Of a DNA stretch of 64,000 bases, positions 48,401 through 59,100 are shown piece by piece. The translations under genes were made by a program, and so were the position numbers. Origin of the DNA: Dastarcus helophoroides (taxonomy: Eukaryota; Arthropoda; Insecta; Coleoptera; Bothrideridae); contig CM053327.1 of the NCBI GenBank assembly GCA_028583605.1, forward strand, positions 23,175,629-23,239,628, given 5' to 3'. The notes beneath the pieces are model-generated. The model saw nothing but the letters and a program-made list of their open reading frames with translations, searched no databases and was not told where the DNA came from. The first letter of the stretch is position 1, and each line of letters begins with the position of its first letter.

Positions 48401-48608
48401 TGGGATGGCAGTTGCAGATGGTATGTTCATTTTGTTTTCCGCTGCTTCTATATATATTTACCAATTCACTGCCGAAAATCTTGGTCTTCACATTCCCTTT
48501 TATATATTTTCATGTTGCTGTATATGTACTGCAATTTTTAGCAAATTTTTTATACCTGAGACTAAAGGAAAAACATTAGAAGAAATTCAAATGATGTTAA
48601 AGCAGTGA
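35142..48608 (+). CDS. Facilitated trehalose/sugar transporter, Tret1-like, 2 coding exons, 457 aa
   Basis: Plasma-membrane sugar uniporter of the MFS sugar-porter family. Coding exons 35142-35208 and 47302-48608; the intron is GT-AG (35209-47301, 12.1 kb), phase 1, and the joined frame is 1374 nt. Exon 1 gives KGCLPQLFAVLAG, which continues as GTLNAISDGMQFGWTSP, the usual start of Tret1 proteins. Motifs in order: DKFGRKKS after helix 2, PMYIAEVAHQKIRG after helix 4, PESPYFLL before the central loop, DKFGRKILLL after helix 8, PAKIKALGMA after helix 10, and PETKGKTLEE at the end. Twelve helices are visible. An upstream ATG at 47157 in the exon 2 frame would give a different, less typical N-terminus. 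Trehalose as substrate is inferred from family. The intron is packed with transposons. Confidence 0.92.
35539..35750 (-). pseudogene. Penelope-like element, GIY-YIG endonuclease remnant
   Basis: The minus strand reads KRFVSVGQTRRSLKIRLKEH, then RYGRTEESSVARHAFELDH, ending TAG at 35541-35539. This matches the C-terminal GIY-YIG domain of Penelope-type retroelements (VYIGQTGRSLKTR...EH...SSVAEHA). The reverse transcriptase is absent, so this is a 3' fragment. It lies in the Tret1-like intron, about 3 kb from a hammerhead-bearing palindrome. Confidence 0.75.
36965..37148. mobile_element. pogo-like MITE, TA-flanked, 184 bp
   Basis: Ends CAGTTGAAACCGGATATAAC and (complement) CAGTCAAAACCGGATATAAC; TA at 36963-36964 and 37149-37150. 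The CAGT start and TA duplication are pogo/Tigger style. Internal direct and inverted bits repeat the AACG motif. Confidence 0.8.
37567..38465. mobile_element. TA-flanked DNA element with about 130-bp inverted ends, 899 bp
   Basis: Left CAGTGTCGTATTTTCGGC and right (complement) CAGGGTGTCCAATTTTCGAC start imperfect inverted repeats that become very similar inside (GGAATATTGGAGTTATTA in both) and run about 130 bases. TA at 37565-37566 and 38466-38467. A second pair, ACAGGGTGATTTTGAAAATC (about 37711) and AAACACCCTACAT (about 37819), suggests a smaller nested element. No transposase seen. Confidence 0.65.
38600..38844. repeat. Palindrome with hammerhead-like core at its centre
   Basis: Arms about 38600-38707 and 38728-38844. 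The inner 26 bp of each arm (CGCGTTTCGATGGCCAAG and its complement) are near perfect; the outer parts carry small gaps. The 20-base loop holds CTGAAGA. A further degraded unit follows at about 38858-38945 with the same poly-T and AATCTTTCTTAGTTT flank, so this is an inverted plus tandem cluster of one repeat family. Confidence 0.75.
38711..38752 (+). ncRNA. Hammerhead-like core, degraded
   Basis: CTGAAGA (38715-38721), GAA (38738-38740), self-complementary ACGCGT (38741-38746), cleavage-site A (38747) and AGAG pairing with TTCT (38711-38714). Stem II between core boxes is not well paired, because this segment now takes part in the palindrome arm, so self-cleavage is unlikely. Confidence 0.4.
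39292..39568. mobile_element. hAT-type MITE, 8-bp duplication CCTTAACG, 277 bp
   Basis: Left end CAGTGGTTTCCAACCTTTTT and right end AGGTTCGAAATCACTG are inverted ends; CCTTAACG is present immediately outside both (39284-39291 and 39569-39576). An exact 8-bp duplication and CAGTG ends are hAT hallmarks. GCGCCCC runs lie inside both ends and a TA microsatellite (39431-39464) in the middle. Confidence 0.9.
39431..39464. repeat. TA microsatellite
   Basis: About 17 uninterrupted TA units within the hAT-type MITE. Confidence 0.9.
39577..40999. other. Tret1-like intron, unremarkable stretch
   Basis: No exon, RNA gene or element boundary recognised in this AT-rich stretch. Confidence 0.4.
41000..41288. 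mobile_element. TA-flanked MITE, 289 bp
   Basis: Ends CAGGGTATTGAGCGAGTAAT and (complement) CAGGCCGTTCAACGAGGAAT; TA at 40998-40999 and 41289-41290. The interior (TGGTGCCACTTAGCGACG, AGAAAATTAA) matches the element at 29751-30532. Confidence 0.8.
42340..43119 (-). mobile_element. Tigger/pogo-type transposon, internally deleted, 780 bp
   Basis: Ends CAGTAAAACCCCGCTTAACG and (complement) CAGTAAGACTCCACTTAACG are about 24-bp inverted repeats; TA at 42338-42339 and 43120-43121. Inside, repeated GCGTTAAAC motifs sit near both ends. The only ORF is the tail of a transposase on the minus strand. Confidence 0.85.
42560..43021 (-). pseudogene. C-terminal fragment of a Tigger-like transposase
   Basis: About 153 codons: GFKGVYKNIWQDL, VDMNEIVELVKQ, then an acidic region and a helical tail (FIKNEADFDRSSKARQG). 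The order and spacing are those of the region after the DDE domain in Tigger/jerky-like proteins, where a Trp-rich segment precedes an acidic linker. The catalytic domain is missing. A 20-base direct duplication (about 42798-42837) shifts the frame, so the residues around KDSKKCGRTQRN are read from two frames. Non-functional as a transposase. Confidence 0.65.
43122..44340. other. Tret1-like intron, unremarkable stretch
   Basis: No exon or element boundary recognised. Confidence 0.4.
44341..44940. repeat. Degenerate AT repeat block
   Basis: Same AAATTTCGA/TTTTGAAA style as elsewhere, about 600 bases, immediately left of the foldback element at 44996. Confidence 0.5.
44996..46338. mobile_element. 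Foldback-type DNA element with about 530-bp arms, TA-flanked, 1343 bp
   Basis: Left end CAGTGGGTGAAATTAAATAA and right end (complement) CAGTGAGTGAAATTAAATAA; TA at 44994-44995 and 46339-46340. Arms about 44996-45531 and 45820-46338 match with scattered differences; both contain ATTAAAAAATTGTGATC (or its complement). The central 290 bases are unique and carry no ORF of note. No sequence shared with the foldback at 2376-4213. Confidence 0.8.
46370..46870. repeat. Degenerate AT repeat block
   Basis: Short block of the same degenerate repeat style on the right side of the foldback element, suggesting the element landed in one continuous block (44341-46870). Confidence 0.5.
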
Positions 48609-49700
48609 TATAGTTGAATATATATTGTAAAACTGAAATATTCTCATTTGTGCCTTTCGTGCTCTGTAAAAGATGAACTCTTTATTACTGTAGTAACCAG
48701 TATGAACATGAAGACATACATTTTTACAAATTTATAAATAATTTTGTACAATACAGCTGTGCCTAAACTGAAATATATTATTAAATCGATCCCTGTTTTC
48801 ATTTATAACCCCATAAGTTTTTTCCCAACAGAATCCCAAACAAATTTTTCAGTCAAATATCCAACCACCTGCCTGGTATTTTAATCTAAACTTTTTTCTG
48901 CTATTTAGTTGTTTATCTGGATGATTTTCCATTAGATTTACGACACTATATCTACTTGCTGCAAGTTAGGACTTGTCTTTATTTTTTTATTCAAGTTAAG
49001 AACTACATATCCCTACCAAAATTTTTCAGGTAATTACATAGGTCGTGATAATCGAATGTCATGGACTGTTTCCAACATTGTGGTTTTGAAATTAAAAATT
49101 CAATTTTTTTTCTGAAAATAGTATTTTTAATATCTTATCGTAACACGAATTCACAAAATAATGTAGGAAACCTCTTAATTTAAGAAAGGACTGGTAATAT
49201 TTTATTTTGTAATATCACAAAAAAATATATATAAGAATTATAATTATTTATTTAAAGCGATTTGACCCTTGAATTTGGGAAACAAATTATATTGCTGTTT
49301 CTTTTTCCATAGACTTCTTTATTTATAAAATGCTGCTTTGCCAGGGATGGCAATGGATCAGTACCCTCCTTAAGTTCTTTTAACATGCAGATTACGTTGG
49401 TAAAATATTGGGATTGTTTGTTTTCGGGATTAGGTGAAATCGGCTGATTACAATGAAGCTATAAACAACCAGGAAGAAATATGTCATAAAGTATTTAATG
49501 TGTTACTGATTCATTTCGCCATAAATCTTTACTTTAAAACAGGCATTCTTAACCTAGGGTCCACAAACCACTGAAGGGCTCATATCACGATTGGCGGTGA
49601 TTCATGGCTGGGCTACTTAATAACATTTATTCAGACATTAATTAATAATAATAATAATAATAATAATTTTTAAATTACCTTGTTTTCTTTACCTACTAGC
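48609..49700. other. 3' flank of the Tret1-like gene and spacer
   Basis: No AATAAA is visible in the first 170 bases after the stop; ATTAAA near 48779 is the best signal. A TAA microsatellite lies at 49643-49667. CAGGCATTCTTAACC near 49541 resembles a hAT end, but no partner was found. Confidence 0.4.
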
Positions 49701-49779
49701 TACCTAGAATAAGGTAGGATGGAGCGCTTGCTCCCTTTTGGCTTATGCAGTCAACCAAAAATTTATATTCTCAGCTACA

Positions 49780-52240
49780 AGGACTTTTTCCAGAAATTTT
49801 CATTTTTTCTTCAAAATTATCCTTTATATCTCGATATTTGGTTGAAGTTTCGACTCTCTTCCCCAATTTTTTTTCACAGAGTTTACCTTTTTCCTTTTAA
49901 ATTTCGAATTTAATCCTAAAATTCGACTTCTGTTATCAAAATCTGACTTTATCAAAATTTCCAATTTTCATCTAAAAGTTCAAGGTTTTATTTTACAAAC
50001 CCAAATTTTTATGAAAATTTGGACTTTTTGAAATCTAAGATTTGTAGGAAATTTCGACTTGTTTTTCAAAATTTGCGTTTTTCTCGAAATTTGGTCAATG
50101 TTTTGATAAAGAAATTTGAAATAATATTTTTTGTAAATTTAAACTTTTTGTAAACAAAAATTTAGACAATTTTCTCTAGAAATTTCCAACTTTGTGGAAG
50201 TTCTAACTTATTTATCAAAATGTTGACGTTTATCTCAATGTTGGATATTTTCTGAGAGAAAGTGGCAGATTTGTTCCTCTTAACTCAGACAGTCATTAGA
50301 AAATAAATATTCAGCCTGAAATTTCGACCTTGACTTGTTTCAAAATTCGCTTTTTTTCAAAATTTTGACAAAATTTGATTCCTCCTGCAAACTTTTCCAA
50401 TTTTTACTTAATTTCGACTTTTTTCTCGAAAATGGCGATCTTTTTCCCAAAATATCGAATTTTACAGTTTTTTTTCAAAATTTGTTTAGTTTTTGGAACC
50501 TTCTATTTTTACCTCGAAGATGGTAATTTTTCTCGAAAATTCGATATTTTTCACAAAATTCGTTTACATTTTTCCAAAATTCGATCGAAATTTCGAGTTA
50601 CCTCAAAATCTGATCTTTTATGTTTCAGGAATCGAGTTTTTCCTCAAAATTTAACTATTTTCTCGAAAATTCGACTATTTTTTCAAAATCAAATTCTTTA
50701 TAATTTAGATTTTATTGGCAAAATTGGTCCTTTTGGGACTTGAAATATTCACAGGATTCTACTGCTTTTTTTCTTAAAATTTAATTATCCTGGAAAAATT
50801 CGATTCTTTTCTTAATGTGTGAAGCGTTTTCCCAACATTTTGACTTTTTTCCACAATTCCATTATTTTTCCTAATATTGGTTTTTTTTTTAAATTTCGAC
50901 AGTTTGGTAACTGATTTTCCAGAAATATTCACTGGTTTTTTAAAGTTTGCCTTTCACTCGAAATTTTGATGTTCATCTCAAAATTCGATATTTACTATTT
51001 CTGATTATTTCGAATTTTAATCTGAAATTCGTCTTTTTCTTGAAATGTTTACCGTTTTCTTTAAATTAGTCATTTTTCCTAAAATTTGCCTTTTCCCCAA
51101 AATCGCCTTTTTCGAAGTTTTAATTTTTTTTTCAGATTTGCGCTATTTTTTTTACTACAATCAGTTTCTTAAAAGTTCACTTTCCGGAAATTGTATCTCA
51201 AATTTTGCTTAATATTCGAACGTTTATCTTGAAATGCGTGCTTTCTCGAAACTGGCATTTTTCCTGGAAATTTTGAATTTCTGAAATTTGTTTACTTTCT
51301 CTAAATTAGATCGGAATGTTAGGAAATAAGTAAAAATGGTAAGAAAAATATTTTTGGATAATTCCAAGGACAAGATTCTTATAAATTCATTTTCTTCGAT
51401 GAAAAAACATTTAAATGAAATAAAACTAATTCGGGAAAAATATTTTTGGAAATTGTGATTTTTTTTATCAAAATTCGACTTTTTCTAAGAATTTCACTTT
51501 TTTACAAAATTAGACATTTGGAAATCCTGACTTTTTTCAAATTTTTGACATTTTTCTAACATTTGACATTTTCCGAATTACTACGGTTTTAGTTTTAAAT
51601 TTGATTTTCTGAAAATTCCGATCAAAATTAGTGTCTTTCTCGTAATTTGTGTTTTTCTAAATTACGACTTTAATACTCAACATTTTATTTTTGCCTCTCA
51701 AAATTGGCCTATCTGTCTTGAGCATTTTCTATATATTTTGACTTTTTCCTCGAAATTTCGACGCTATTTTTGAAAAAATCGTTTTTTTCCAAAATCCATC
51801 TTTAGCAATGTTGGACAAAATCTAATGTCTTATGTTTCTAGAAATATCTACTTGAAATTGGTTTTTATTTTCCAATGTTGACATTTTTTCAAAATTCGTT
51901 GACTGTTCCAAAATTCGATCAAAATTTTAGTAACAATATAAAATTTTTAGAATAATATTCTTAGGAACTTAAGAGAAAATGATTTCTAGTAAATTTCGAG
52001 ATTATCTCTATAATTACATGAAAGTAAAAATTCTAGAAGAAATGTACGTAGAAATTGAGTTGTTCTTTAACAAATTAGATTTATGAAAATTGCGATTTTT
52101 TTCACAAAATTCCACCTTTGAACATTTCGAAAAACTCGGTTTTTGTTTTACCTTAGATTTTTTGCCTTGTTTCTTAAGAGTTCGGGTCTTTTTGGAAATT
52201 TCAACTTGAATCTGAAAATTCGATCGCCTTAGTTTATGTA
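49780..52240. repeat. Largest degenerate AT repeat block, about 2.4 kb
   Basis: The clearest block: successive pieces such as AAAATTTAACTATTTTCTCG and AAAATTCGACTATTTTTTC show a period near 19-20 nt with drift. T-rich on the plus strand throughout, so all units share one orientation. ORFs here are Phe-rich artefacts. Confidence 0.75.
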
Positions 52241-52782
52241 GTTAAGTAAAAATATACACAGACTCAGTCGGAAGGTTTTCCGGATTGTTTTTTAGCCCAT
52301 CAATTTTTAAAAATGATTGTTGTCTCTTTCTGAACGAAATCTTAAGTAAAGGGGTTCGTGGTGTTTCTGAAGTTTTAAAAATAGTCCACGACTTCAAAAA
52401 GTTTAAGAAATCCTTCCTGCTTCAAAATAAAATGATAATAAAAGCATTGATAAATGTATGAGTCAGTATTTTCCTAGAATGTGCTTTTTGAGAGGGGTTG
52501 TGGTCATTATAAGGGCGACAGTTGTTTGCATTTGTTTTGCAAAAAGATGATGTACTCGTAAAAAGTAATTTGCACAAAAAAATCATTTTTTCTTACTTAC
52601 AGATGAATTTTAATTAACGAATGCCGCAATATTAATTTGTTGTGTTTAAAAAAAATGTATGTTTTATTTTTACACTTTAAATAGTAAATAAGCAATATTT
52701 TGTAACATTTAGCAATTAAAAATAAAACATGAAAACATTTTAGTCACAGATAAATTCAGCCATTCCATTTTAGCTTTGAATT

Positions 52783-52896
52783 TTAAATTGGCGCATATTG
52801 CCAATCATTCCTGTCATTTCGTTGTTCTATTTTTAAGAGTAACTTGTCTAATCTGTCGTCCCTATGTTTTGTGGTCATCTTGTCTTTGGCCATAAC
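52783..52896 (-). CDS. Short exon or small protein, unidentified, divergent from PIG-B
   Basis: On the minus strand a TTTTGTAG acceptor (52898-52897) is followed by ATG at 52893-52891 and 36 codons to TAA at 52785-52783. The peptide is charged and helix-like (HRDDRLDKLLLKIEQRNDRN) and ends DWQYAPI. AATAAA lies on the same strand near 52664. Either the last coding exon of a divergently transcribed gene sharing the PIG-B promoter region (212 bp apart), or a small protein. I do not recognise it and saw no upstream exon. Confidence 0.35.
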   Translation of the reverse strand, partial: VMAKDKMTTKHRDDRLDKLLLKIEQRNDRNDWQYAPI

Positions 52897-53107
52897 CTAC
52901 AAAATTGAAAGTTATGAAATTTTTGGTTATGTTTATATTAAATTCTTAGATAATATAAATAAAGACTAAATACGTTGACTATACATAAATACATTATTTA
53001 AGTCTACATCAAAATATTTTAGGTATTATCTAAGCGCTATCCGGAGAAGTTAAGTAAAGGAACCTCATTAATATGAAAATTCTCTGACTTAGTGTACATA
53101 TCATAAA

Positions 53108-56100
53108 ATGAAGCATTTCGATGTATTTCTGATATTTGTGGCTGTCCGACTGTTATCTGTATTCTTTGTACAGACTTCTTACGTCCCAGACGAATATTGG
53201 CAATCTTTGGAAGTAGCCCATAATTTAGTATTTGGTTATGGTCACTTAACATGGGAGTGGAAAACCGGTATAAGAAGTTATATATTTCCTTTAATATTTG
53301 CGGGACTGTACAAAATTCTACAAATGCTTCATATGGATTTTCCGGAATTAATTGTATGCCACGATTTTACACTTAGGTATGATTCAATATTATGAGGAAT
53401 TTTAGATTCTCGCACCAAGAATATTGATGGCTTTATTTAGTGCTTATTCTGACTTATGCTTTTATCGATGGTCAGGCACTAAAAAATGGGCCGTGTTTAC
53501 GGTAAGCACATCCTGGTTTTGGTTTTATACCAGCTCGAGGACATTGATCAATACATTTGAAACCATCTTAAGTACCATAGCCTTCTCAAAGTTTCCTTGG
53601 CTTTCTAAATACAAGGGTAAGAGGATAACATGTATATTTGTAGTAAATTTTGGTTACCGTATTTTTCGGACTATAAGACGCACCAGATATAAGGTCTATT
53701 ACTATTAATCTTAATTGAATAGCAAAATAAGCATCAACATCATTTTTACTAATCAATTAAGTTTAGTACGCTTGAAAATGCCAGTTCTGCTGGTAAAATA
53801 CATATCACGTAATTATTAGTTTAATTGCCGATATGGTAAAGGGATAAAACCTTTTATGGATTTAATTATAAGCCACCGTATTTAGTTTAGTGCTCTAATG
53901 GATTGAACGACTCTTTGCAGAATGGAACCAAACCTCAAAAAACAGTTATTGAGAAATTGATAGTTAAAGGTTGATACTAATTTATAAATTATCAATGCGT
54001 ATTAATTAATATTGACCAATAATCTATTTTGCCTTAAAATATGTACAAAGAATGTTACACTTTATCGCAAATAACTTATCTACCTCAAATTTTACGTTTC
54101 CCTAGATTGGTCCCTTCTTACAAAATAAAACTTTGTACAAGAGCAAGCCAATTTAAGAAATATTTCAGCATTTCTAAAACCATAATATACATCACATTTT
54201 GAGATAAAAATTGTAATTTCGAAGTTGTATTTTCCGAAAAGTCGTCTTTCAGAAAGATATGAATATGAAGAAAACTTGCCTCATTCCGAAAAAAGACGAC
54301 ATTTTGTTTAAAAAAGGAAAATTTTGAGACTGAATTTGAAATTTTAAGAAAGATGAATTTCGATAAAAAAGTCAAAATTTCTAGAAATGTTGAACATCAA
54401 AATTTGACATAAAAATCCAAACTTTAAGAAAGAAACCTTAAAAAAGTCAAACTTTAAGAACCCAGTCAATTTCTGGAAATTTAAATTCTAAAGGATTGAA
54501 ATTAAAAAAAAACCTAATGTTAAGAAAAAAAGCGAAAATGTAAAAAAAAACGATCGAAGTTTCGAGAAAAACTTGGAAATCGAGAGATAATTCGAATTTC
54601 GAAAATGGTCGAAATTCGGGAAAAAGGCGAATTTTGAGAAAAATATGAAATTTTTAGAAAAGGTTGGATTTTTCGCGTAAAATTTTAAAAAAAGAGTCAA
54701 ATTTTGAGAATACGCGTTATGAAAGAGACGAATTTCAAGGAATAAACTAAGATAAGGAAAATAGGCGGATTTGAAGAAAAATATCGTAATTTCCAGAGAT
54801 AAAGACGAATTTTGAAGGAAAAAACTGAAATTTTAACAGCTAAGAAAAAAAGTTAACCCTACAGTGCGCAATATTTTAGAATGTGTTAAACTTTTTCTGA
54901 TTTATTAAAATTATTGATAGACATACGGGAAAAATAATAAAAAAAATCAAAATGTTATATTTTTTTTATTATTAATAACAATAATATATGAATCATATTT
55001 GCATCACTGCACAATTATACAAACAAATTTACTTTTAATGGAAAAATTTAAAACAATTTTTATCTTTGTTACTGTTGGCTGTGTTACATTTTTCACACAA
55101 TACATATGTTTAGGCGTTACAGGTAGGATTTTTTCATCTTAACCTAGTAGCATTTCATATTGGGAAGTTATTCTGATTATTCAACCGTACATTTTTAGAG
55201 GTAGTGATGCAACATTTGGCCTCTTTCTTTTAATTTTGATTATGTTTTTCAATTCGGACGACCTTCCACATTTGGTCGTTTTTGGCATCCCTGTTGTACA
55301 CAGTGTATGAGCTAAATCGATTCGAAAATCAACAAGTTTCATTAAATTAGTACTGCCCACATTGCACCTGCGATAAAGTAACCAGGAATTTATTATTGTT
55401 ATTTCCAGAAGGTGGTAAAATATCTTCATGTATCATTTTCGTGACCTCATTTTGATCTTATACCTTCCAATGATGCTGTCCAGTAAATCAAGCCCTCCCA
55501 TATGACGGTTGTACTGTTTTACTACTGCAGGACAGGGAATCTGAATATTTTCTTTGTTTTTACGATCATATCTTGTAACCGTTTCTTGGGGATCTATTCC
55601 TACAAACGAGGAGAGAAGACTGACCAACTTATTGTCTTTCCAATAAACATTCGTTATTTCTATTCCTTCAAAATTTGTAACAAATTCATTAAACGTCCCT
55701 CGTTTCAATTTTTTACATTCAGATTCTGTGGGAACTTTGCATGATGGAATTCTATTTCGTTTTACAGTTCCAAGGGAATGAATTCCTTCATTTTCCAAGT
55801 AACTTATAAGTGGCACAGTGGTATAATAGTTATCAAAATATAGCTTGTAATAACAATTTCTTAGTATCTCTCTAGCCAAATGTACGACTACATTACAACT
55901 TGCTACCAGGTCGGGTTCACCTGGTAATCGTTTAGCTACATCATTTTCGGTTCCACTGTAGATTTCAAACTTGTAACAAAACCCCGATACACCAGACAAA
56001 ATAAATAGCTTATATCCCCTTTTATGCGGCTTTAGTGGCAAATATTGCTTCATGTGATGACGAGCTTTTGTGGCGCATATTTGCTCATCAATGGACAGCA

Positions 56101-59100
56101 TTTCTTTCATTGGAACTGATAGAAATTTTGAGGTAAGTAAATCTATAATAGGCCTTAATTTGTGCAGTTTATCTTCTTTTCCGTCTTTGGTATTATCATT
56201 AAAATGAAGATTGGATCTAATTTGTTCAAACTTCTTTTGACTCATAGTACTTTTTACAAGTTCTAGTCCAACTGTATCTTTCCAATACATCCTTATATTA
56301 CTTATTGATGCTACTGATGACATTATACATATCCCCAAATATTTACATGCATTGATTTTGAAAATTCAAATGGTTTGGCTACATTTTTTGTTAGACTATA
56401 TCTTATACTTTCTTTAACGATGTTGTCCAACAGTATGTCATCAAAAAAATATCGAAAATATTGGTAAGGTGTTTGTAAAGTAAAAAATTTACCTGGTAAT
56501 CTAGAATCACCAATAAATGTCGAAGGTATATTACCTATTTTTTTCTTTTTCAATCGCAATTCTTTATATTTTTTAGTTGAGCAATTAGAAGAGTACTCGC
56601 TTTTGTAGACGCCTCAATATTTGGCTTAGCGGTTGTCGGTACTTCTGAGTTTTTAGCAGCAGTTACTAGAAGTGTTAAGTCGTCAATATTATTTCTTTCG
56701 AAATAATCTTCAAACATTTCCTCAGTAACTGGAATCGGTTCTTCTTCATTATCGCTGAAGTCTAATTCATCCTCACTTGTTGCAGGTATATTTTCTATTA
56801 TATCGAATAGAGAGTCAGGATCTAATTTTTCCAAATCAAGTTCTACTTGTCCATTTTTGTAAATTAGCGGCATCTAAAAAGTTATTGTGCAAAAATGTAT
56901 AAAAATTCGATAGATATATATTATAAATACGGCATTGAACAGTAGGAATATAAATTAGTCCCTAAATGAGCAGCGATTCAAATATGAATCATGAATATTT
57001 TCGCTTATAACGTAAATAATATGAAATATTATTTTACTCTTCTCACGAAAATTAATAATTTTTTATTAAAACAATAAGAAAATAATAATATATACGTACC
57101 TTGATAATTATAACTACCGCGGACTACATCAAAATGTACCGCAAAATCACAGGTGATGAGGTGCCAATTAAAGATGGATAAGGAGCAGGTACGGAGTAAG
57201 GAAGGAAGTTTATATCTGTTTATATGTGCACACAAATGATTCATATATAAATCGCCAAGCAATCGCAACCATATTCGCTTTTATATGTAATGTAATAGGA
57301 GAAACATAAGGTGATTCAAATTTGAATCAGTGCGCACTGTAGGGTTAAGATAAAGAAAATAGGTGGATTTGAAGAAAAATATCGAAATTTCGAAAGATGA
57401 AGACGAATTTCGTAGGAAAAAAATGAAATTGCAACAGCCAAAAACGAATTTTGAAAAAACGATTTAAGTTTCGAGCAAAAACTTCCAAATCGAGAAATAA
57501 TTCGAAATTATTCAGTGACAGTCAGTTTTAAGAGAAAAAGTCGAGTTTTGCGAATTAAGTCGAAATGTAAAAAAATGGATATTAAAACTAGTCAAAATTC
57601 CAAGAAAAAAGACAAATTTGGAGTAAAAATGGGATTCTACGCAACAGAAACCTAAAAAGTTGATTTACCCGAAGTCAAAAAGGACAAATTTCAAAAAAAA
57701 TGATCGAAATTCAGAAAAAAGGTGAATTTCGAGAAAAATATGAAATTTTTAGAAAAAGATGGATTTTTCGCATAAAATTTTGAGAAATTGTCAAATTTTG
57801 AGAATACGTGTTATGAATGAAACGAATTTCAAGGAATAAGTTAAGATAAAGAAAGTAGGCGGATTTGAAGAAAAATATCGAAATTTCCAAAAAAAGGCGA
57901 ATTTTATAGAAAAAACCTGAAATTTCAAAAGCCAGACACGAATTTTGAAAAAAATCGAAAGTTCAAGAAAAAATCAAACCTTCAAAGAAAAAATGGAATT
58001 ACGAGAAAAGGATTAAACTTTCGATGTCGGATTTAAATATGTTGAACTTTCCAAAGAAAATTTTTCCTGAATTGAAAATTTTCAAAAAATATTTCTAAAA
58101 ATTTTTACATGTTGGGTCAAAAGATCCTGCAAATTTTCAGAAAAAGGCAAATTTCAATAAACCAACTAGAACTTACATCACATTTTAAGAAAAGAAAAAG
58201 AAAAAATCGAATTTTGAGAAATAGTTAATTCCGAAAAAACCAAAATAAATAAAAAATAATGAAGAATTTTGAGATAAAATTTCAAAATTTGTTAGATTTT
58301 GATAATTAAAGCTAAATTGTAAAAACAAATTCGAAATTATAGAAAAAAAGAGAAATTCTCTTAAAAAAATAGGAATTTTGAGAAAACCAGTGGATATTTG
58401 AAGAAAATGTCGAAATTTGAAGGAAGAACGAATTTTTTGAAGAAAAATAGAAATTTCTAGAAAAAGTTCCCCTACTTGAATATAAATTTTCGATTGATTG
58501 CTTCAGGGGGCAGTACCTGCCCTATTCTAGCTACACTTGTGAAAACAATATATTATTAACTTTTTGTTTTGCAGTAAGGAACCGAAGTATTTGGATCCCT
58601 TCTGTAGGTTTTTTTACTTGCCCAACTCTTTCGTCTAAATGATTCTTTGGTTAATAGGTGGTGCTAGGCTTTAAACTGGTTCTATTTTACAGCAAAGTTT
58701 ATGATTTCTTCTTAGCTGGTTCCTTTCTGCAAAAAGCCGTCCAATTGATAGTTGGATTCTTTGAGTTAAATTTTCATGTTGGGTTTATCATTGCAGATGA
58801 AAATTTAACGTTTATTTGGTTAGTTGCAATTTTGTGTGTTGTACGACCAACTGCTGCCGTAATTTGGTTTCCACTTTGTTTGTACCATTTAGCAATATCT
58901 AAACACAGCGCGTGGTTTTTAATATATTCCAAATATTTTCCTATTGGGTAAGTAATGTTAATGTTAGTCGTTTCAGCATATCTTTTAATAATGTTTAATT
59001 CAATTACAGTGTAGTAGTTCTTATGGTTTCCACTATAATTGATTCTTGGGCATATGGCACTTTTACGCTCTCGAGCTTGCAGTTTTTCAAATATAACATA

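Noticed and set aside
49541..49610. hAT-like end CAGGCATTCTTAACC
   Set aside because: No partner end or 8-bp duplication found.
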